Source: Caulobacter sp. CCH9-E1 (GTDB taxonomy: Bacteria; Pseudomonadota; Alphaproteobacteria; Caulobacterales; Caulobacteraceae). From it: a stretch of 9,387 nt of DNA. Under the pieces are notes generated by a model. The model had not been told where the DNA came from and ran no database searches. It saw nothing but the letters and a program-made list of their open reading frames with translations. The position numbers and the translations under genes are program-made. This document shows, piece by piece, positions 1-5,879 of the stretch. The stretch spans positions 1 through 9,387 of the forward strand of contig NZ_LSJA01000381.1 in the NCBI RefSeq assembly GCF_001556515.1, in the 5' to 3' direction. How positions within the stretch are numbered: position 1 is the first letter of the stretch; each line of letters starts with the position of its first letter.

Positions 1-823
1 CAGCTCCGACATCGCTCACTACGTCTACCAGACCGGCACGGCGCACGGGAAACGCGTCCAGGCCATGGGCGGGGCGAAGAACCACGGGATCGTCCTGCCC
101 GACGCCGACCTCGACCAGGTGGTCAAGGACCTGTCCGGCGCGGCCTTCGGCTCGGCCGGCGAGCGCTGCATGGCCCTGCCGGTGGTCGTGCCGGTCGGCA
201 AGAAGACCGCCGACGAATTGCGCGAGCGCATGGTCGCCGAGATCGGGACCTTGAAGGTCGGCGTCTCCACCGATCCCGACGCCCACTACGGCCCGGTGGT
301 CAGCGCCCAGCACCGCGCCAAGATCGCCGACTACATCCGCATCGGCCAGGAGGAGGGCGCCGAGCTGGTGGTCGACGGCCGCGACTTCCAGCTTCAAGGC
401 TTCGAGCAGGGCTTCTTCATCGGCCCGTCGCTGTTCGATGGCGTCAAGAAGGGCATGAAGACCTATCACGAAGAGATCTTCGGCCCGGTGCTGCAGATCG
501 TGCGCGCCGAGACCATGGAAGAAGCCATCGCCCTGCCGTCCGAGCACCAGTACGGCAACGGCGTGGCCATCTTCACCCGCAATGGCCGCGCCGCCCGCGA
601 GTTCGCCGCGAACGTGAACGTGGGGATGGTCGGCATCAACGTGCCGATCCCGGTGCCGGTCGCCTATCACACCTTCGGCGGCTGGAAGCGCTCGGCCTTC
701 GGCGACACCAACCAGCACGGCGTCGAGGGCGTGAAGTTCTACACCAAGGTCAAGACGGTGACGGCCCGCTGGCCGGAAGGCGACGTGGCGGATAGCAGCT
801 TCGTCATTCCGACGATGAAGTAA
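1..823 (+). CDS. mmsA: Methylmalonate-semialdehyde dehydrogenase (CoA-acylating), C-terminal part
   Basis: Partial gene, open at the left edge; the first whole codon begins at base 2 and it stops with TAA at 821-823, giving 273 residues of a protein usually near 500. It is an aldehyde dehydrogenase of the MmsA/IolA branch, which converts (methyl)malonate semialdehyde plus CoA and NAD+ to propionyl- or acetyl-CoA and CO2 in valine and inositol breakdown. Visible marks: AMGGAKNH at about residues 22-29, where ordinary ALDHs have the ELGGK general-base Glu (absent here, as is typical of CoA-dependent members); the catalytic Cys in GERCMAL (window residue 56); EEIFGPVLQ; and the family ending VAYHTFGGWKRSAFGD. 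The gene looks intact. The next gene lies 135 bp downstream, beyond a palindromic repeat, so they are probably not co-transcribed. The subfamily call is firm; the in vivo substrate (valine, inositol or beta-alanine route) cannot be told from this part. Confidence 0.93.
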   Translation, partial: SSDIAHYVYQTGTAHGKRVQAMGGAKNHGIVLPDADLDQVVKDLSGAAFGSAGERCMALPVVVPVGKKTADELRERMVAEIGTLKVGVSTDPDAHYGPVVSAQHRAKIADYIRIGQEEGAELVVDGRDFQLQGFEQGFFIGPSLFDGVKKGMKTYHEEIFGPVLQIVRAETMEEAIALPSEHQYGNGVAIFTRNGRAAREFAANVNVGMVGINVPIPVPVAYHTFGGWKRSAFGDTNQHGVEGVKFYTKVKTVTARWPEGDVADSSFVIPTMK

Positions 824-832
824 CAATCACCG

Positions 833-942
833 GTGTCATCCCGGATGCGCCGAAGGCGCGATCCGGGACCCAGGGGCGGCGCGCACGGTGTTTCGCACCC
901 CCTGGGTCCCGGTTCTACGCTACGCTTCGGCCGGGATGACAC
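833..942. repeat. Extragenic palindromic repeat, copy 1 (long form)
   Basis: The outer arms are perfect 12-bp inverted repeats: GTGTCATCCCGG at 833-844 and CCGGGATGACAC at 931-942. A nested perfect 14-bp inverted repeat lies inside, 863-876 (CCGGGACCCAGGGG) against 899-912, so the element can fold into a long compound hairpin. The same outer arm recurs at 3475-3486 / 3523-3534 and at 9298-9309, which marks it as an interspersed family rather than a one-off terminator. It fills nearly all the space between mmsA and the dipeptidase gene and may end mmsA transcription, but no T-run follows. Mobility and function are not shown by the sequence. Confidence 0.85.
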
Positions 943-945
943 ATT

Positions 946-952
946 AGGGGAG
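946..952 (+). promoter_or_regulatory. Ribosome binding site of the dipeptidase gene
   Basis: AGGGGAG lies six bases before the ATG at 959. It fixes that start over the longer reading frame beginning with a GTG at 833, which would translate the palindromic repeat and place the signal peptide internally. Confidence 0.8.
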
Positions 953-958
953 CATTCG

Positions 959-1927
959 ATGGCGGGTCTGGTTCGACGATCCATTCTAGCGCTCGCCGCC
1001 GCGGGCCTTGTCGCGCCCGCCGCCTTGGCCCAGACGCGCGCCGAGCGGGGGGCGATCGGCCCGTACGGCGACAAGGCCGCGCCCCTGACGGTGTTCGAAA
1101 AGGACGGCGTCCTGCACATCGACGGCATGGGCCACGCCTCGGCCCGGCTGACGGCGACGGGCGCGGGCCGCTACGCCATCGCCGGCGGCGGCGCGCTGGT
1201 TCTGGAGCTGGGCGCCGTGCGGCTGAACGGGACGCGCCTGGCTTTCCACGACTTCGGCGCGGAGACGGAAGCGGCGATCCGCGCCAGCGTGCGGGCCGAC
1301 CCCGAGGCGCTTCGCCGCCTAGCCCTGGCCGCGACGCCGCCGGTCGAGACGGGCGAGTTCCTGCCTCCGGACCTCGTCGACCTGACCACGGTCGATCCGC
1401 GCATCAAGCTCGACATCCGTTACGCGGGCTCCAACAACTTCATGGGCATCCCGCTCTATGAGCGCTCGGGGGCCTATCTGCAGCGACCGGCGGCGGAGGC
1501 GCTGAAGCGGGCGCAGGACGCCCTGGGCGCCCAGGGTTATGGCCTGTTGATCCACGACGCCTACCGGCCCTGGTTCGTCACCTGGATGTTCTGGGAAGCC
1601 ACGCCGCCCGACGCCCGCATGTTCGTCGCCAACCCGGCCAAGGGCTCGCGCCACAACCGCGGCTGCGCGGTGGACCTGACGCTGTACGACCTGAAGACCG
1701 GCCGGCCGGTCGAGATGCCCAGTCGCTACGATGAGTTCTCGGGCCGCGCCCACGCCGACTTCATGGGCGGGACGACCAAGCAGCGCGCGCTGCGGGCGAT
1801 CCTGCGCGAGGCCATGACCGTCCAGGGCTTCGAGGTCTATGCCGAGGAGTGGTGGCACTTCGACTTCAAGGACTGGCGGCGGTATCCGATCGGGACGAAG
1901 ACGTTCACGGAGCTGGCGGGGCGGTAA
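959..1927 (+). CDS. ddpX: Exported D-alanyl-D-alanine dipeptidase (VanX/DdpX type, peptidase M15D)
   Basis: A 322-residue zinc dipeptidase predicted to hydrolyse D-Ala-D-Ala, probably released from peptidoglycan turnover, in the periplasm. The start at 959 is supported by AGGGGAG and by a classic Sec signal: RR, a hydrophobic stretch, then APAALA with likely cleavage after A24. The C-terminal half holds all the VanX marks. DAYRPW contains R203, matching the transition-state Arg. SRHNRGCAVDLTL contains zinc ligands H232 and D239, with the family's seven-residue spacing. EEWWHF contains catalytic Glu E297 and zinc ligand H300. About 120 residues between the signal and the catalytic domain (roughly 25-145) are not part of the minimal VanX fold (about 200 residues); they look like alternating beta strands and I do not recognise them. 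No vanH or vanA ligase gene is nearby, so recycling of wall peptides is likelier than glycopeptide resistance. The stop overlaps the end of the convergent DUF72 gene by 23 bp. Confidence 0.9.
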   Translation: MAGLVRRSILALAAAGLVAPAALAQTRAERGAIGPYGDKAAPLTVFEKDGVLHIDGMGHASARLTATGAGRYAIAGGGALVLELGAVRLNGTRLAFHDFGAETEAAIRASVRADPEALRRLALAATPPVETGEFLPPDLVDLTTVDPRIKLDIRYAGSNNFMGIPLYERSGAYLQRPAAEALKRAQDALGAQGYGLLIHDAYRPWFVTWMFWEATPPDARMFVANPAKGSRHNRGCAVDLTLYDLKTGRPVEMPSRYDEFSGRAHADFMGGTTKQRALRAILREAMTVQGFEVYAEEWWHFDFKDWRRYPIGTKTFTELAGR

Positions 1928-2645
1928 TTGAATCCCTCTCTCTAAGAGAGAGGGATTCCCGCAGCGCCAGCGCATCCCAGGTCGCCGCGCCGAAGCGGGT
2001 GTTGTCGAAGACGCACCAGGCTCCGTCGGTCAGCCGCGCGGCTAAGGCGGCCAGGACCTCAGGCTCATACGCGCTCGCATACATCGCCGGCGAGCCGTGC
2101 AGGCGGTGGTAGCTCAGACCCTTCCAGCCGCCGGGCTCCGCCGCGAAAGGAACAACAGCCGGATCAGCCGCCACGCGGGCGACGCGGCGCGCGACCAGCA
2201 GCGTGTCCGCCTCGGCTTCGAACCAACTGGCGTGGCGCGGCTCCAGCACGGTCGGCGCGTCCGTGCGCGCCCGCCATGTTTCCAGAAACCCATCGACCCG
2301 CTCGGCCTCGAACGCCAGGCTGGGCGGCAGCTGGATCAGCAGCGGGCCGCGCTTGGCGCCCAGGCCGCCCGTCTCGTCCAAGAACTTCGACAAGAGATCG
2401 TCGACTCCGATCAGCCGCCGCTCGTGGGTGATCGCCTGAGGAACCTTGACCGCGAACCGGAAGTCCTCCGGCGTCGAGGCCGCCCAGCGCTCATAGGTCT
2501 TGCGCTGGTGGGGGCGATAGAAGGACGTGTTGATCTCGACCGCGCTCATTCGCGCGGCGTAGCGTTCGAGCACGGTCCCTTCCGTCGGGAAGGCCTCGCC
2601 CGCGCGATAAAGGCTCCAGCCGGCCGTGCCGATGCGGATGGTCAT
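1905..2645 (-). CDS. DUF72 family protein (YecE-like)
   Basis: A 246-residue protein of the DUF72 family, a TIM-barrel-like family of unproven function. Family marks: the opening IRIGTAGWSLY (residues 3-13), EINTSFYRPHQRKTYERWA (about 37-55), FRFAVKVPQAITHERRL (about 62-78), PLLIQLPPSL near the middle, VLEPRHASWF, YHRLHGSP and CVFDNTRFGAATWDAL near the end. The ATG at 2643-2645 gives the expected N-terminus; no strong Shine-Dalgarno sequence is visible, and a 7-bp inverted repeat (2641-2647 / 2657-2663) overlaps the start. It follows the endonuclease III-like gene by 30 bp on the same strand and is probably co-transcribed with it. Odd point: residues 230-239 (ESLSLRERDS) are encoded by the palindrome at 1930-1958, after the point where family members usually end, so the tail is probably an acquired extension. 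The family call is firm; the biochemical role is unknown. Confidence 0.88.
   Translation of the reverse strand: MTIRIGTAGWSLYRAGEAFPTEGTVLERYAARMSAVEINTSFYRPHQRKTYERWAASTPEDFRFAVKVPQAITHERRLIGVDDLLSKFLDETGGLGAKRGPLLIQLPPSLAFEAERVDGFLETWRARTDAPTVLEPRHASWFEAEADTLLVARRVARVAADPAVVPFAAEPGGWKGLSYHRLHGSPAMYASAYEPEVLAALAARLTDGAWCVFDNTRFGAATWDALALRESLSLRERDSITAPPAP
1930..1958. terminator. Perfect hairpin between convergent genes, possible bidirectional terminator
   Basis: GAATCCCTCTCT (1930-1941) pairs perfectly with AGAGAGGGATTC (1947-1958) around a five-base loop. It begins three bases after the stop codon of the dipeptidase gene, a natural place for a terminator, but neither side has a clear T-run. 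Both ends carry a GANTC site (GAATC 1930-1934, GATTC 1954-1958), the target of the CcrM methylase known in Caulobacter and relatives. For the minus-strand DUF72 gene the hairpin lies inside the reading frame, which only stops at 1905-1907. Confidence 0.5.
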
Positions 2646-2675
2646 GCTTCATCAGCGCATGACTTGATGACAGGT

Positions 2676-3401
2676 TCAGGCGCGCGGTCGCCAGGCCAAC
2701 ACCTCGGCGCTGTGGCCGACCCCGACCTTGGCGCACGTCGCCTTAAGCGGACAGGCCCCGCACTTGGGTTCTTCGTGCGGGCAGAGCATCTGGCCCAGGC
2801 CCCGCTTCATCAGCCAGTGCAGCTCGAACAGGTCGTCGGCGGTCCAGGCGTCGGGCGTCTGGCCCATCAGCGCGTGATAGCTGTGGGTCGCGTCGCCCGC
2901 GCCGACCAGACCGATGCGCTTGGCGACGCGGTCGACGTGGCTGTCGACGACCAGGGCCCGCATCGCCAGATCGCTGAAGTTCAGCACGCAGGCGGCGACC
3001 TTGACCCCGACGCCGGGCAGGGCCTGCAGCTCCCAGCGCGCCTGGTCGACCGTCAGGGTCTTCAGGTGGTTCAGCGACAGCCAGCCGACCTTGTCGCGGA
3101 CCATCTTCAGGGCGGTGGTCAGGTGGCGCGCCTTGTCGATCGGGAAGGTGACGTCCTCGATAATCCGCGCCACGGCGGCGACCGGGGCGTCGGCCAGGTC
3201 GTCCCAGGCCTTGAACTCGGCCCGCAGGCGCAGGAACGCGCCCCACGAGACCGCGTCTTGGGTCCTACCGCTGATCGACGACTTCACCAGCTGCGAGATC
3301 GGATCCATCCGCGTGACCGGCCGCTGCGGTCCAAACTCGCAGAGCAGGGCGTCGCGCACGCTCTCCAGCGGCGAGCGGGCGAGGCTTAGGGACAGCTGCA
3401 T
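2676..3401 (-). CDS. Endonuclease III-like DNA glycosylase/AP lyase (HhH-GPD, [4Fe-4S])
   Basis: A 241-residue base-excision-repair glycosylase of the HhH-GPD superfamily, expected to remove damaged bases from DNA and possibly nick the abasic site. Helix-hairpin-helix LQALPGVGVKVAA (residues 125-137) keeps the lysine of bifunctional endonuclease III (K134, matching E. coli Nth K120), and LVVDSHVDR keeps the catalytic Asp (D153, matching D138). The C-terminus has the full Nth-type iron-sulfur motif C-x6-C-x2-C-x5-C at C207, C214, C217 and C223. The overall sequence departs from canonical Nth (N-terminus QLSLSLARSPLESVRDALL, long linkers), so it is probably a paralogue with its own substrate range rather than the housekeeping nth; no symbol is given. 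The ATG start is the first in frame and has only a weak ribosome site; M32 is a possible alternative. It probably heads a two-gene unit with the DUF72 gene downstream. Confidence 0.88.
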   Translation of the reverse strand: MQLSLSLARSPLESVRDALLCEFGPQRPVTRMDPISQLVKSSISGRTQDAVSWGAFLRLRAEFKAWDDLADAPVAAVARIIEDVTFPIDKARHLTTALKMVRDKVGWLSLNHLKTLTVDQARWELQALPGVGVKVAACVLNFSDLAMRALVVDSHVDRVAKRIGLVGAGDATHSYHALMGQTPDAWTADDLFELHWLMKRGLGQMLCPHEEPKCGACPLKATCAKVGVGHSAEVLAWRPRA

Positions 3402-3472
3402 GGGACATCGCCGCGGGAGAACATAGTGGGAACATTAGGCGCGCGACATAGAGTTGTCCACAGGCATCTATT

Positions 3473-3536
3473 CCGTGTCATCCCGGTCATAGCGCATAGG
3501 GCGGATAGCCTCTTCGAGGCTTCCGGGATGACACGG
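3473..3536. repeat. Extragenic palindromic repeat, copy 2 (short form)
   Basis: Perfect 14-bp inverted arms CCGTGTCATCCCGG (3473-3486) and CCGGGATGACACGG (3523-3536) share the 12-bp core of copy 1. The interior is unrelated to copy 1 and holds its own hairpin, AGCCTC (3507-3512) / GAGGCT (3516-3521) with a TTC loop. It lies 29 bp past the Nudix stop codon and about 70 bp upstream of the endonuclease III-like start, so it could end the phosphate operon or shield the next gene from read-through. Confidence 0.85.
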
Positions 3537-3565
3537 CCTATTTGCTATTGAGAGAGGAGGAGCGC

Positions 3566-4132
3566 CTACCGCCCGTACCGCCCCCACAGCGCCGTGATCC
3601 GGCGGCGCAGGCGCTGGAACGTCACGCGCACGGGCGTCGGGGCGGGCGTCGGGGCGGGGTGGTCCTCTTCCGAGAGCTCGACCCCGGCGAAGCGGGCGAT
3701 CAGGTCGCGCAGGTCGGGCTCCTGGACGGCGAGGGCCGCCTCGACCGGCGTCATCCACTGCAGGGTGCGCTGGCCCTTCTCCGGCCACGCGGCGTGCTCG
3801 CCCGTCACCTGCAGCGGGAAGACGTCGACCTTGACCAGCTTGGCCGCGCCGCTCTTCAGGCGTTTCAGGTACTCGTATTCGCCGATCGGCTTGTCGGCGA
3901 TCACCCCGTCGACGCCAGCTTCCTCATAGGCCTCCTGGGCGGCGGCGGCGAAGTTCGACTTGCCCTTCATCGGCCAGCCCTTGGGGATCACCCAGCGGCG
4001 GGTCTCGCGCGAGGAAACCAGCAGGATGCGCATGGCCGCGCCTTCGCCTCGCCAAGGCAGGGCGGCGACCTGGCGGCGTTTGCCGCCGCCGCCGGACTTG
4101 CGTCCTTCCTGCTTGCCTCGCGAGGCGGTCAC
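3566..4132 (-). CDS. Nudix hydrolase, third gene of the phosphate operon
   Basis: Predicted 188-residue Nudix hydrolase, likely a metal-dependent pyrophosphohydrolase acting on a nucleoside polyphosphate or a related compound. I place the start at a GTG (4130-4132) overlapping the pit stop codon as GTGA, since relatives have the segment RQVAALPW (residues 20-27) before the core; an ATG at 4033 would drop it and leave 155 residues. The Nudix box runs G52-V74. The metal-binding core QEAYEEAGV (E67, E70, E71) is kept, but canonical E7 is Lys (K58) and R15 is Gln (Q66). The context RRWVIPKGWPMKGKS resembles the diadenosine/diphosphoinositol polyphosphate hydrolase-like group. The C-terminus is Pro-rich (PAPTPAPTP) then basic, ending LWGRYGR. 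Overlap with the Pi permease gene suggests translational coupling and a job in phosphate metabolism. The family is firm; substrate and start are less so. Confidence 0.85.
   Translation of the reverse strand: MTASRGKQEGRKSGGGGKRRQVAALPWRGEGAAMRILLVSSRETRRWVIPKGWPMKGKSNFAAAAQEAYEEAGVDGVIADKPIGEYEYLKRLKSGAAKLVKVDVFPLQVTGEHAAWPEKGQRTLQWMTPVEAALAVQEPDLRDLIARFAGVELSEEDHPAPTPAPTPVRVTFQRLRRRITALWGRYGR
3632..3655. repeat. 12-bp perfect tandem duplication in the Nudix gene
   Basis: GGGCGTCGGGGC is repeated twice head to tail (3632-3643, 3644-3655). On the minus strand it encodes the doubled APTP of the Pro-rich linker near the Nudix C-terminus. It keeps frame and probably arose by slippage. Confidence 0.85.
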
Positions 4133-5130
4133 TTCATCCAGAACCCGAGATAGTAGAACAACGCCGCCGTGAGGGCCGCCGCCGGCAAGGTGACGATCCA
4201 GGCGATGACGATGTCCTTGGCCACGCCCCAGCGAACCGCCGAGGCCCGGCGCGAGGCGCCGACGCCGACAATAGCGCCCGTGATCGTGTGAGTCGTCGAG
4301 ACTGGAATCCCAAGATGGGTAAAGAAGAACAGGGTGATGGCCCCGCCCGTCTCGGCGCAGAAGCCCTGCATCGGGGTCAGGCGGGTGATCTTGCTGCCCA
4401 TGGTGTGGACGATGCGCCAGCCGCCGAACAGGGTGCCCAGCGCCATGGCCGTCTGGCAGGCCAGGATCACCCACAGCGGGATGTGGCCGGCCTGGTGCGT
4501 GGCGCCGTGGGCGAACAGGAGGGCGGCGATGATGCCCATGGTCTTCTGGGCGTCGTTGCCGCCGTGGCCCAGGCTGTAGGCGGCGGCCGAGACGAACTGC
4601 AGCTTGCGGAAGATGCGGTCGGCGAAGAACGGCGAGCTCTTCAGGAACGTCCACGAGACGACCAGCACCAGCAGCAGCGCCAGGAAGAAGCCCAGGGTGG
4701 GCGAGACCACGATGGCGGCGGCGGTCTTGGAGAGGCCCGCCCACTGAATGGCGCCGATGCCGCCGACCTTGGCGATGGCCGCGCCGACCAGGCCGCCGAT
4801 CAGGGCGTGCGAGCTGGACGAGGGAATGCCCGCCCACCAGGTCAAGAGGTTCCAGCTGATCGCCCCGCCCAGGGCCCCGAAGATCAGCCGATCGCTGACG
4901 ATGTGCGGATCGATGATCCCCGAGCCGACCATCTTCGCCACGCCCGTGCCGAAGAACATGAAGGCGATGAAGTTGAAGAAGGCCGCCCACAGCACCGCCC
5001 ACTTCGCCGACAGCACGCGCGTCGAGACGATGGTGGCGATCGAGTTGGCGGCGTCGTGCAGGCCGTTGAGAAAGTCGAACGCCAGGGCGACGACGACCAG
5101 GAAGCCCAGGATCAGAAGCGTGGGGTCCAC
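4129..5130 (-). CDS. pit: PiT-family inorganic phosphate transporter
   Basis: A 333-residue inner-membrane permease of the PiT family, which moves inorganic (metal-complexed) phosphate using the ion gradient. It shows the family's internal duplication: NGLHDAANS (residues 22-30) pairs with GHGGNDAQK (188-196), and GIPSSSSHALIGG (101-113) pairs with GIPVSTTHTITGA (274-286). In the first signature the usual N-D is H-D (GLHDAAN), which should be noted when comparing. Hydrophobic segments run throughout, about ten by eye. The start is GTG at 5128-5130, six bases after the stop of the DUF47 gene; a later start would delete the first membrane helix and first signature. The ribosome site is weak, consistent with coupling to the upstream gene. 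The downstream end overlaps the Nudix start as GTGA. The DUF47-pit pairing is the standard arrangement in bacteria, which supports both calls. Confidence 0.95.
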   Translation of the reverse strand: MDPTLLILGFLVVVALAFDFLNGLHDAANSIATIVSTRVLSAKWAVLWAAFFNFIAFMFFGTGVAKMVGSGIIDPHIVSDRLIFGALGGAISWNLLTWWAGIPSSSSHALIGGLVGAAIAKVGGIGAIQWAGLSKTAAAIVVSPTLGFFLALLLVLVVSWTFLKSSPFFADRIFRKLQFVSAAAYSLGHGGNDAQKTMGIIAALLFAHGATHQAGHIPLWVILACQTAMALGTLFGGWRIVHTMGSKITRLTPMQGFCAETGGAITLFFFTHLGIPVSTTHTITGAIVGVGASRRASAVRWGVAKDIVIAWIVTLPAAALTAALFYYLGFWMK

Positions 5131-5136
5131 GGGATC

Positions 5137-5781
5137 TTAGACCTGCTCGACCACGATGCCGCTGATGCGGTTGGCGACGTCCTCGAAGCGGTCCATGACC
5201 TTCTCGAGGTGGCTGTAGATGTCGATGCCGACGATGAAGGCCATGGCGTCGCCGTTCCGGCTGGCCAGGAACAGGTCCTTGCGGCCCTGGTCGTACATGT
5301 GGTCGGACTGCTCCTCGATCTCGCGAATGCGGACCGAGATCTCGCCGAGCTTCTGCGCGTTGTGGCGCATCTTCGGCAGCAGGGCGACGGCCTCGGCCGT
5401 CAGCTTGGCGGCCTCGACGATGACGCCGGCCATCTGCTTCATCTGCGGCTCGAAGCTCTTCACCTCGAACAGGCTGACGACCTTGGCGGTCTTGCGCATC
5501 TGGTCGATGGCGTCGTCCAGCGAGGTGGTCAGGTCCTGGATGTCGCTGCGGTCGAAGGGGGTGATGAAGCTGCGGCGGACGGCCAGCATCACCTGGCGGG
5601 TGATGTCGTCGGCCTCTTCCTCGTGCCGGTAGACTCGGGCGCTGGCTTCCTCGACGGCGTCGCCGCCCTCGGTCATGTCGCGCAGCGCTTCGGCGCCGTC
5701 GATCAGCGTGCGGGCGTGAGCGGAGAACAGGTCGAAGAACGCGTCTTCCTTCGGCATGACGGCCTTGAACAAGCCCAGCAT
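5137..5781 (-). CDS. DUF47 family protein (PhoU-like Pit accessory protein)
   Basis: A 214-residue, all-helical soluble protein of the DUF47 family, distant kin of PhoU and normally encoded next to a PiT transporter, whose activity it is thought to modulate. The opening [20 protein letters not shown] (residues 3-22) is the family signature. [17 protein letters not shown] and [14 protein letters not shown] are the two acidic helical motifs that resemble the metal-binding E-x3-D motifs of PhoU. The ATG at 5779-5781 is chosen over longer frames because AAGGAAAG precedes it and family members start here; the longer frame upstream would run through the divergent promoter region and into iorA. It is the first gene of the DUF47-pit-Nudix operon and lies about 98 bp downstream of a Pho-box-like sequence. 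Confidence 0.93.
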   Translation of the reverse strand: MLGLFKAVMPKEDAFFDLFSAHARTLIDGAEALRDMTEGGDAVEEASARVYRHEEEADDITRQVMLAVRRSFITPFDRSDIQDLTTSLDDAIDQMRKTAKVVSLFEVKSFEPQMKQMAGVIVEAAKLTAEAVALLPKMRHNAQKLGEISVRIREIEEQSDHMYDQGRKDLFLASRNGDAMAFIVGIDIYSHLEKVMDRFEDVANRISGIVVEQV

Positions 5782-5790
5782 GGTGTCGGT

Positions 5791-5798
5791 CTTTCCTT
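5791..5798 (-). promoter_or_regulatory. Ribosome binding site of the DUF47 gene
   Basis: Read on the minus strand this is AAGGAAAG, nine bases before the ATG at 5781. It sets the start of the phosphate operon and leaves a leader of roughly 80-100 bases below the putative promoter elements. Confidence 0.7.
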
Positions 5799-5813
5799 GC
5801 GAGATCGCGTTCG

Positions 5814-5853
5814 TCCGTGGTCGGATCGCCGCGCGGCGCACCGGAACCACGGA
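5814..5853 (-). promoter_or_regulatory. Stem-loop in the probable leader of the phosphate operon
   Basis: TCCGTGGT (5814-5821) pairs perfectly with ACCACGGA (5846-5853), and CGG (5822-5824) can pair with CCG (5841-5843) across a small bulge. The loop contains the self-complementary GCCGCGCGGC (5828-5837), which could form a second stem. If transcription of the minus-strand operon begins near the Pho-like box, this structure would be in the 5' leader, about 15 bases above the ribosome site. The fold is seen; a regulatory role is inference. Confidence 0.4.
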
Positions 5854-5854
5854 A

Positions 5855-5875
5855 AGGATTTGGCCGTCAAATCCT
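5855..5875. promoter_or_regulatory. 21-bp palindrome, candidate operator in the divergent region
   Basis: Perfect 8-bp arms AGGATTTG (5855-5862) and CAAATCCT (5868-5875) flank a 5-bp spacer. It is AT-richer than its surroundings and sits between the divergent DUF47-pit and iorAB genes, next to the Pho-like box. On the minus strand the sequence TTGACGG (5864-5870), a match to the Caulobacter housekeeping -35 consensus, spans one arm and the spacer, so a bound protein could block or aid a promoter there; a good -10 is not evident. The binding protein is unknown. Confidence 0.5.
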
Positions 5876-5879
5876 ATCT

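Noticed and set aside
833..958. Longer N-terminus for the dipeptidase starting with a GTG at 833
   Set aside because: It translates the palindromic repeat and buries the signal peptide; the ATG at 959 has a good ribosome site.
2097..3389. A 430-codon open frame on the plus strand over the glycosylase and DUF72 genes
   Set aside because: Arg/Gln-rich shadow crossing two real minus-strand genes; no recognisable domain.
3454..3462. TTGTCCACA, one base off the DnaA box TTATCCACA
   Set aside because: A single imperfect box without an AT-rich region or neighbouring boxes does not support an origin or DnaA control.
3566..5002. The Nudix frame extended upstream to 478 codons, as a fusion
   Set aside because: The upstream part is an out-of-frame reading of pit (Arg/Gly/His-rich). 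The GTG at 4132 gives the family N-terminus.
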